This document shows, piece by piece, positions 63,394-64,000 of a stretch of DNA of 64,000 nt; position 1 is the stretch's first letter; every line of letters starts with the position of its first letter. The notes beneath the pieces were generated by a model that saw only the letters and a list, made by a program, of their open reading frames with translations, made no database searches and was not told the DNA's origin. The position numbers and the translations under genes are program-made. This DNA is from Notolepis coatsorum (taxonomy: Eukaryota; Chordata; Actinopteri; Aulopiformes; Paralepididae), in contig OZ020590.1 of assembly GCA_963971535.1 (NCBI GenBank), positions 153,244,034 through 153,308,033 of the forward strand, in the 5' to 3' direction.

Positions 63394-64000
63394 GCTGCAG
63401 TAAAAAACTCAAAACCAGGTTCTCAAACATAAACATAAAGACGGACAACACGCTCATCACAGACAAGCTGGATGTAGCCAATTACTTAAACACTTTCTTC
63501 ACAAACATAGCCACAACACTGGTAAACAAACTACCCTCCCACTCAGGGCAGTATGGGGTAGAACACATAGTAGCATACTACATGAACCTAGGCGTCCACA
63601 AAGACGACTTCAAACTGGAAATAGTAACTACAGATGAGGTACTCAAAAAACTGAGCGCCCTCCAACCAAACAAGGCCACTGGCCATGACAACATCCCCTC
63701 CAAATTCCTCAGAGACTCAGCAGCAGCCATCACCCCAGTCATCACACACATAATAAACCTCTCCATAAAACAGGGACACGTCCCCAAGGACTTCAAAATT
63801 GCGAGAGTAACACCCCTGCACAAAAAGGGCAGCAAATTAGACCCGGGTAACTACCGCCCTGTTTCTATCCTTACATCCATCTCGAAAGTCATGGAAAAAA
63901 TAGTATACGAACAGATCGAAAAATACCTCGCGGAAAAAAATCTAATCTACGAATTCCAATCTGGCTTCAGAACATCCCACTCCACTGACACATGCCTTCT
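63320..64000 (+). pseudogene. LINE RT part after the frameshift, incomplete
   Basis: Continues the protein above in another frame: LITDKLDVANYLNTFFTNIA, ATGHDNIPSKFLRDSA, LHKKGSKLDPGNYRPVSIL. The window ends just before the YxDD-bearing palm. Confidence 0.8.

Larger units (their letters stand above)
61599..64000 (+). mobile_element. CR1-group LINE, near full-length start, runs off window
   Basis: Starts at about 61599 exactly where copies 1 and 2 read on with AATAGGATACG, so it is private to copy 3. It has a 5' UTR of about 90 bp, then the coding region from 61690. The RT part is readable to the window end (NYRPVSILTSISKVMEK, FQSGFRTSHSTDTCL). The closest relative in the window is the LINE at 15487-26075. 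Confidence 0.88.

Overview
The window looks like repeat-packed DNA from a teleost fish. The evidence is a teleost-style C2H2 zinc-finger gene whose exon opens with acidic 'SVCEEEVPPEQQ' and 'LLQIKEEQ' blocks, tRNA-headed SINEs of fish type, many hAT-like non-autonomous elements, several LINE clades and a BEL/Pao LTR retrotransposon. There is no sign of prokaryotic gene organisation, and no rRNA, true tRNA gene or CRISPR array. The only recognisable host gene is the zinc-finger locus (about 37405-39095, minus strand), and it appears damaged. Nearly everything else is mobile DNA.

Layout. One segment occurs three times as large direct duplicates: copy 1 (1 to about 11250), copy 2 (about 11891-27950, matching copy 1 from its position 4361 on) and copy 3 (about 44725-61599). 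The copies share the same old insertions with the same target-site duplications, but each carries private younger insertions, so each copy serves as the empty-site reference for the others. In copy 3 a young BEL/Pao element (45036-54067, two 1343-bp LTRs, target duplication CGTAC) sits inside an older solo LTR; the unoccupied site is at 252-256. In copy 2 a near full-length CR1-group LINE (15487-26075) was itself hit by a full-length L1-type LINE (16597-23301, 16-bp target duplication); the empty site for the CR1-group LINE is near 10115. Copy 3 runs into another near full-length CR1-group LINE at about 61599 that leaves the window.

Between copies 2 and 3 (27950-44240) lie LINE 3' ends, SINEs, a foldback element, a reverse-transcriptase fragment with a YMDD motif, a second CR1-group LINE (35123-37405), the zinc-finger gene, a 35-bp minisatellite present in both orientations (39178-39935 and 41770-42361) and an L2-like LINE end lying between the two parts of that minisatellite.

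Points most worth attention: the three-copy segment as an insertion record; perfect heat-shock-element triplets plus CRE/ATF-like motifs beside a TATA box in the solo LTR, and the same motif mix inside an unrelated hAT-like repeat; a 2A-like peptide forming the extreme N-terminus of the CR1-group LINE protein at 61690; a minisatellite open in all three frames of one strand; and exon-like blocks with consensus splice sites carried in the duplicated segment. All functional statements are read from sequence only; family names below clade level are tentative.
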